From an uncultured Coriobacteriaceae bacterium (GTDB taxonomy: Bacteria > Actinomycetota > Coriobacteriia > Coriobacteriales > Eggerthellaceae), in assembly GCA_900552585.1 (NCBI GenBank), contig USAB01000016.1, positions 1-27,715 on the forward strand: a stretch of 27,715 bases of DNA, written 5' to 3'. Under the pieces are notes generated by a model. It was not told the origin of the DNA. It saw only the letters and a list, made by a program, of their open reading frames with translations, and did not search any database. Below are positions 24,219-27,715 of the stretch, one piece after another. Within the stretch, counting starts at the first letter, position 1; each line of letters opens with the position of its first letter. Position numbers and translations under genes: made by a program.

Positions 24219-24294
24219 TGGTGGGCCGTGAGGGACTCGAACCCTCGACCTTGGGATTAAAAGTCCCCTGCTCTACCAACTGAGCTAACGGCCC
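24219..24294 (-). tRNA. tRNA-Lys (UUU anticodon)
   Basis: 76 bases on the minus strand, GGGCCGTTAGCTCAGTTGG at the 5' end and CACGGCCCACCA at the 3' end with CCA encoded. The anticodon arm GGGA-CTTTTAA-TCCC gives anticodon TTT; the T arm is GAGGGTTCGAGTCCCTC. Confidence 0.95.
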
Positions 24295-24312
24295 GCATCG
24301 CTGCGCCTTTGA

Positions 24313-24341
24313 ATTGTAAACGCGCAAGTTTGCGGGGTCAA
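24313..24341 (-). promoter_or_regulatory. Promoter of the tRNA-Lys/tRNA-Gln unit
   Basis: On the minus strand TTGACC (24336-24341), exactly 17 bases, TACAAT (24313-24318). This is the best canonical promoter in the window. Transcription would start about 10 bases before mature tRNA-Lys. The spacer contains the near-palindrome CGCAAACTTGCG. Confidence 0.85.
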
Positions 24342-24452
24342 TGAGGTGTTTGAAAGATATGTGATGGAACAAGGATATCTGCGCAGGAATTCCCGAAATT
24401 TGCTAGTATTTCAGTTTGTCGCAATGCGGAAAAACTGCGTGAAGGAGCACTC

Positions 24453-24671
24453 TTGTCCAAAGACGATGTGATTGAACTCGAAGGCGAAGTCATCGAGGCA
24501 CTGCCGAACGCCATGTTTAGGGTTAAGCTTGAAAATGGCCACAATATATTGGCGCATATCTCCGGCAAAATGCGTATGCATTACATCAAGATCCTTCCTG
24601 GTGACCGCGTGACCGTAGAGCTTTCCGTCTACGATCTCGACCGCGGCCGCATCACGTACCGCTTCAAGTAG
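24453..24671 (+). CDS. infA: Translation initiation factor IF-1
   Basis: 72 residues, the standard IF-1 length, a single OB-fold that blocks the ribosomal A site during initiation. SKDDVIELEGEVIEALPNAM, NILAHISGKMRMHYI and the RGRITYRFK terminus are diagnostic. The start is TTG at 24453 with GAAGGAG upstream; no ATG is available. It precedes the ribosomal protein genes but is separated from rpmJ by 249 bases with hairpins. Confidence 0.97.
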   Translation: MSKDDVIELEGEVIEALPNAMFRVKLENGHNILAHISGKMRMHYIKILPGDRVTVELSVYDLDRGRITYRFK

Positions 24672-24920
24672 GTGCGGCATCCGCACGTTTTGGGCCCTGA
24701 AATGTGCGGGAATTCTGAATTCGCGTGATCGTTCGAAAGTTGTTCGAACGCGCGGATAGGGGTCGCCTCGTACGAAGAATGTATCGAACCTGCTGCTTGG
24801 GGGATTCACCCGGCACGGTTCGCCTACGACTTCGAAGCGGGCAGCCGAGCAAGAAAAAAATCACCTGCGGCTGGGTGTTTGCATATATACATTAGTACGC
24901 ATAACCGAAAGGAAATTGAA
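24672..24920 (+). other. infA-rpmJ gap with hairpin and inverted repeat
   Basis: No gene is seen. Immediately after infA, GTGCGG-CAT-CCGCAC followed by GTTTT (24672-24691) looks like a weak terminator. A perfect 8-bp inverted repeat, CGTTCGAA (24730-24737) and TTCGAACG (24743-24750), lies further on. The end is AT-rich (TATATACAT around 24885-24895) and probably holds the promoter of the ribosomal operon, though no clear -35 is found. A long leader would leave room for r-protein feedback. Confidence 0.45.
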
Positions 24921-25034
24921 ATGAAGGTACGTCCTTCGGTCAAGAAAATGTGCGATAAGTGCAAGATCATTCGACGCCATGGCAAGGTTTACGTCATTTG
25001 CGAGAACCCGCGCCACAAGCAGCGTCAGGGTTAA
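24921..25034 (+). CDS. rpmJ: Ribosomal protein bL36
   Basis: 37 residues, MKVRPSVKKMCDKCKIIRRH and onward, ending HKQRQG. Cys11, Cys14, Cys27 and His32 form the zinc knuckle, so this is the zinc-binding (C+) version. GAAAGGAAATT precedes the ATG. It opens the rpmJ-rpsM-rpsK-rpsD-rpoA-rplQ operon. Confidence 0.97.
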   Translation: MKVRPSVKKMCDKCKIIRRHGKVYVICENPRHKQRQG

Positions 25035-25052
25035 AGGGAAGAAGGTAATAGC

Positions 25053-25418
25053 ATGGCACGTCTCGTAGGTGTTGACCTTCCTCGCGAAAAGCGCGTCGAA
25101 ATTGGCTTGACCTATATCTACGGCATCGGTAACACCACTGCAAAGAAGATCATTGCGGAGACCGGCGTCGATCCGAACATCCGCTGCAAGGACCTGTCCG
25201 AGGAGGATCTGTCCAAGCTGCGCGACTACATCAACAAGAACCTCACGGTCGAAGGCGACCTCCATCGTGAGAAGTCCCAGGACATCAAGCGCCTCATGGA
25301 GATCGGCTGCTATCGCGGCCTGCGCCACCGCAAGGGCCTGCCCGTTCGCGGCCAGCGCACGCACACGAACGCTCGCACCCGCAAGGGCAAGCGCAAGCAA
25401 ATCGGCGGCAAGAAATAA
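25053..25418 (+). CDS. rpsM: Ribosomal protein uS13
   Basis: 121 residues, normal. It sits in the 30S head and contacts the P-site tRNA. MARLVGVDLPREKRVEIGLT at the N-terminus, the helix-two-turn-helix segment YIYGIGNTTAKKII, and the C-terminal GQRTHTNARTRKGKRKQIGG are typical. Eighteen bases follow rpmJ; ribosome site GAAGGT. Confidence 0.99.
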   Translation: MARLVGVDLPREKRVEIGLTYIYGIGNTTAKKIIAETGVDPNIRCKDLSEEDLSKLRDYINKNLTVEGDLHREKSQDIKRLMEIGCYRGLRHRKGLPVRGQRTHTNARTRKGKRKQIGGKK

Positions 25419-25434
25419 GTGGAGGTAGCTTAAG

Positions 25435-25833
25435 TTGGCAACTAAGAAGAACGCTCGCAGCCGCGTGAAGCGCGCTGAGCGCAAGAATGTTTCCGTGGGC
25501 CAGGCTCATATCAAGTCCACGTTCAACAACACCATCGTCAGCATCACCGATTCCCAGGGCAACGTGATTTCCTGGCAGTCCGCTGGCACGGTCGGCTTCA
25601 AGGGCTCCCGTAAGTCCACGCCGTTCGCTGCCCAGATGGCTGCTGAGGCGGCTGCTAAGACCGCTATGGAGCACGGCCTGCACAAGGTTGCTGTTTTCGT
25701 CAAGGGCCCCGGTTCCGGCCGTGAGACCGCCATCCGTTCGCTTCAGGCGGCCGGTCTGGAAGTCTCCAGCATTCAGGACTGCACCCCTATCCCGCACAAC
25801 GGTTGCCGTCAGCGCAAGCGTCGTCGCGTTTAA
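25435..25833 (+). CDS. rpsK: Ribosomal protein uS11
   Basis: 132 residues. It lines the 30S platform near the mRNA exit. GQAHIKSTFNNTIVSITDSQ, GNVISWQSAGTVGFKGSRKS and PIPHNGCRQRKRRRV are diagnostic. The start is a TTG codon at 25435 with TGGAGG upstream; it is the second TTG start among the translation genes here, after infA. Confidence 0.99.
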   Translation: MATKKNARSRVKRAERKNVSVGQAHIKSTFNNTIVSITDSQGNVISWQSAGTVGFKGSRKSTPFAAQMAAEAAAKTAMEHGLHKVAVFVKGPGSGRETAIRSLQAAGLEVSSIQDCTPIPHNGCRQRKRRRV

Positions 25834-25849
25834 TTGAAAGGACTCACTA

Positions 25850-26446
25850 ATGGCAATCGATAGAACTCCGGTTCTTAAGCGCTGCCGTCAGCTCGGAATC
25901 GATCCTGTGGTTCTGGGATACAGCAGCAAGAAGGAATCCAAGCGTCAGCCCAAGCGTCGTCGTCGCGAGAGCGAGTACGGCATGCAGCTGCGCGAGAAGC
26001 AGAAGGCCAAGTTCATCTACGGCGTTCTGGAGAAGCAGTTCCGTGGCTACTTCAAGAAGGCAAAGTCCATGCCCGGCATCACCGGCGACAACCTGATGCA
26101 GATCCTGGAGTCCCGTCTGGACAACGTGGTCTTCCGTCTGGGCTTCGCCCGTACGCGCAAGGAGGCACGTCAGACCGTGTCCCACGGCCACATCACCGTC
26201 AACGGCAAGCGTGTCGACATCCCGTCGTACCGCGTCCGTCCCGGCGACCTGGTGGCTGTTGCCCCGAAGGCGAAGGACCTGCTGGTTATCAAGAGCGCGC
26301 TGGTCTCGAACGAGCGCGTCCAGGTGCCTGTTTGGTTGGAGGTTGACATCGAGAAGCTGCAGGGCAGCGTGCTGAGCCTGCCCCTGCGCGACCAGATCGA
26401 TCTGGACATCCGCGAGCAGCTCATCGTCGAACTCTATTCGAAATAG
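25850..26446 (+). CDS. rpsD: Ribosomal protein uS4
   Basis: 198 residues, primary 16S-binding protein of the 30S body and a likely feedback regulator of this operon. The S4 RNA-binding domain SRLDNVVFRLGFARTRKEAR and the C-terminal QLIVELYSK are visible. The N-terminal zinc cysteines are absent (one Cys only), so it is the C-minus form. GAAAGGA precedes the ATG. Confidence 0.98.
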   Translation: MAIDRTPVLKRCRQLGIDPVVLGYSSKKESKRQPKRRRRESEYGMQLREKQKAKFIYGVLEKQFRGYFKKAKSMPGITGDNLMQILESRLDNVVFRLGFARTRKEARQTVSHGHITVNGKRVDIPSYRVRPGDLVAVAPKAKDLLVIKSALVSNERVQVPVWLEVDIEKLQGSVLSLPLRDQIDLDIREQLIVELYSK

Positions 26447-26475
26447 CAGGAGCTTTCCGAGGAGGCTACAAGAAT

Positions 26476-27432
26476 ATGACAGAATTCATGAGGCCGACAG
26501 TAACCGCAGAAGAGATCAACGAGACGGTTGGGCGCTATACCGTCGAACCGCTCGAGCGAGGCTACGGCACCACGCTGGGCAACAGCATCCGCCGCGTCCT
26601 GCTCTCTTCCCTCGATGGTGCGAAAGCAACCGCTATCAAGATCGAAGGCGTGCAGCATGAGTTCACGACCGTTGAGGGCGTGATCGAGGATGTCACCGAC
26701 ATCGTGCTGAACGTCAAGGGCCTGGTTTTCCGTGCCCTGAACGACGACATCGAAGAAGCGACTGCGCATGTGCTGGCTGAGGGCCCGTGCACGGTGACCG
26801 GCGCCGATCTTGAAGTGCCCACCGAGTTCGAGCTGATCAACCCCGAGCATGTCATCGCCACGGTCGCCGACGGCGGCACGTTGGACATGACGGTTCGCAT
26901 CGGCGTGGGTCGCGGCTACGTGCCCGCCGAGCGCAACAAGCGCACCGAGGACCCCATCGGCATCATCCATGTCGATTCGCTGTTCTCGCCCGTGCGCCGT
27001 TGCACGCTGAATGTCACCGATACTCGCGTCGGTCAGCGCACCGACTACGACCGCCTGGTGCTGGAAGTCGAAACGGACGGCTCCATCACTCCGACGGACG
27101 CTGTGTGCCGTGCCGCGAATATCATCGACCAGTACATGAATGCATTCCTGGGTCTGATCCAGCGCGACGAAGAGGAAGAGGAAGGCGTAGAAGCCCCCTC
27201 CATCTTTGCTCCCGAAGGTCAGAAGGCGAATGCCGAGCTCGACAAGCAGATCGAGGACCTGGACCTTTCCGTCCGCTCCTACAACTGCCTGAAGCGCGCC
27301 GGCATCCATTCCGTGCGTCAGCTGGTCGAGTACTCCGAAAACGATCTGCTGAATATCCGCAACTTCGGCGCTAAGTCGATCGAGGAAGTCAAGGACAAGC
27401 TGATCTCCATGGGTCTCAGCTTGAAGCAATAG
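26476..27432 (+). CDS. rpoA: RNA polymerase alpha subunit
   Basis: 318 residues, the usual length. The N-terminal domain (about 1-235) has RYTVEPLERGYGTTLGNSIR and RRVLLSSLDGAKATAIKIEG for alpha dimerisation and polymerase assembly. An acidic linker (EEEEEGVEAPS) leads to the C-terminal domain (about 250-315) with LDLSVRSYNCLKRAGI, whose Arg equals the DNA-contacting Arg265 of E. coli, and NIRNFGAKSIEEVKDKL. GAGGAGG is ten bases before the ATG. Confidence 0.99.
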   Translation: MTEFMRPTVTAEEINETVGRYTVEPLERGYGTTLGNSIRRVLLSSLDGAKATAIKIEGVQHEFTTVEGVIEDVTDIVLNVKGLVFRALNDDIEEATAHVLAEGPCTVTGADLEVPTEFELINPEHVIATVADGGTLDMTVRIGVGRGYVPAERNKRTEDPIGIIHVDSLFSPVRRCTLNVTDTRVGQRTDYDRLVLEVETDGSITPTDAVCRAANIIDQYMNAFLGLIQRDEEEEEGVEAPSIFAPEGQKANAELDKQIEDLDLSVRSYNCLKRAGIHSVRQLVEYSENDLLNIRNFGAKSIEEVKDKLISMGLSLKQ

Positions 27433-27441
27433 GAGAAGTCA

Positions 27442-27715
27442 ATGAGACACTACAAGAAGGGTCGTAAGCTGGGCACGGATGCCAGCCATACGAAGGCAAT
27501 GAAGCGCAGCCTGGTCACTGCTCTGTTCCTGAACGACCGCATCAAGACCGTCGAAGCCCGTGCTAAGGAGATTCGCCCGGACGTCGACCGCATCATCACG
27601 TGGGCGAAGAAGGGCGACCTGCACTCCCGCCGTCTGGCCATTGCCTGGCTGGGTGACGCCGAGGTTGTCCGCGAGGTCTTCGACAAGGTTGACCAGGGCA
27701 TGTTCGCCGGCCGTA
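27442..27715 (+). CDS. rplQ: Ribosomal protein bL17, 3' end outside window
   Basis: The first 91 residues are present: MRHYKKGRKLGTDASHTKAM, then RSLVTALFLNDRIKTVEARA and KEIRPDVDRIITWAKKGDLH. This is bL17, at the polypeptide exit of the 50S subunit. AGGAGAAG precedes the ATG and overlaps the rpoA stop. The gene runs off the end of the window. Confidence 0.97.
   Translation, partial: MRHYKKGRKLGTDASHTKAMKRSLVTALFLNDRIKTVEARAKEIRPDVDRIITWAKKGDLHSRRLAIAWLGDAEVVREVFDKVDQGMFAGR

Overview
The window reads as a chromosomal segment of a high-GC (about 60 %) anaerobic Gram-positive actinobacterium, most likely class Coriobacteriia (Eggerthellaceae-like). This is inferred from content, not from a search: CaiB/BaiF-type CoA-transferases, a fused TsaB-RimI-TsaD protein, a Tat/Hyp block, a CIRCE-controlled groESL operon, and a MenG next to an amidohydrolase that could act in futalosine-type menaquinone synthesis. 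There are no transposases, integrases, phage genes or CRISPR arrays.

Layout. 1-1182: 3' part of a 23S rRNA gene and a 5S rRNA gene, closed by terminators. 1372-1808: AT-rich, nearly gene-free stretch. 1809-5615: medium-chain alcohol dehydrogenase, then two class III CoA-transferase-family genes, written in the same optimised codons as the ribosomal genes. 5763-7514 (minus): two-component system. 7649-8449: type III pantothenate kinase. 8681-12867: one-carbon block fhs, fchA, folD, focA (formate channel, formate-THF ligase, cyclohydrolase-type enzyme, dehydrogenase). 12907-13074: C-terminal remnant of a cysteine desulfurase. 13130-16098: tsaE overlapping a three-domain tsaB-rimI-tsaD gene (tRNA t6A synthesis and protein acetylation). 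16365-18611: menG and an amidohydrolase. 18684-21680: small membrane protein, tatA (tail frameshifted), tatC, hypA, hypB. 21816-23960: groES-groEL with promoter and CIRCE operator. 24100-24341 (minus): tRNA-Lys and tRNA-Gln with a good promoter. 24453-27715: infA, rpmJ, rpsM, rpsK, rpsD, rpoA and the start of rplQ.

How the genes work together. The folate genes can take formate (FocA) to 10-formyl-THF (Fhs), 5,10-methenyl-THF and methylene-THF. FolD lacks the catalytic Lys and Gln of the cyclohydrolase reaction while FchA is translationally coupled upstream, so the two steps look split between two proteins. TatA/TatC plus HypA/HypB fit a [NiFe] hydrogenase that is matured with nickel and exported folded; the structural genes are outside the window. 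TsaE, TsaB and TsaD are three of the four bacterial t6A proteins, only TsaC being absent.

The strongest points for a second look are the degenerate FolD active site beside FchA, the triple Tsa/Rim fusion, the single-base frameshift that cuts the Ala/Pro/Lys tail off TatA, the highly expressed dehydrogenase/CoA-transferase/racemase-like cluster of unknown substrate, and the desulfurase remnant.
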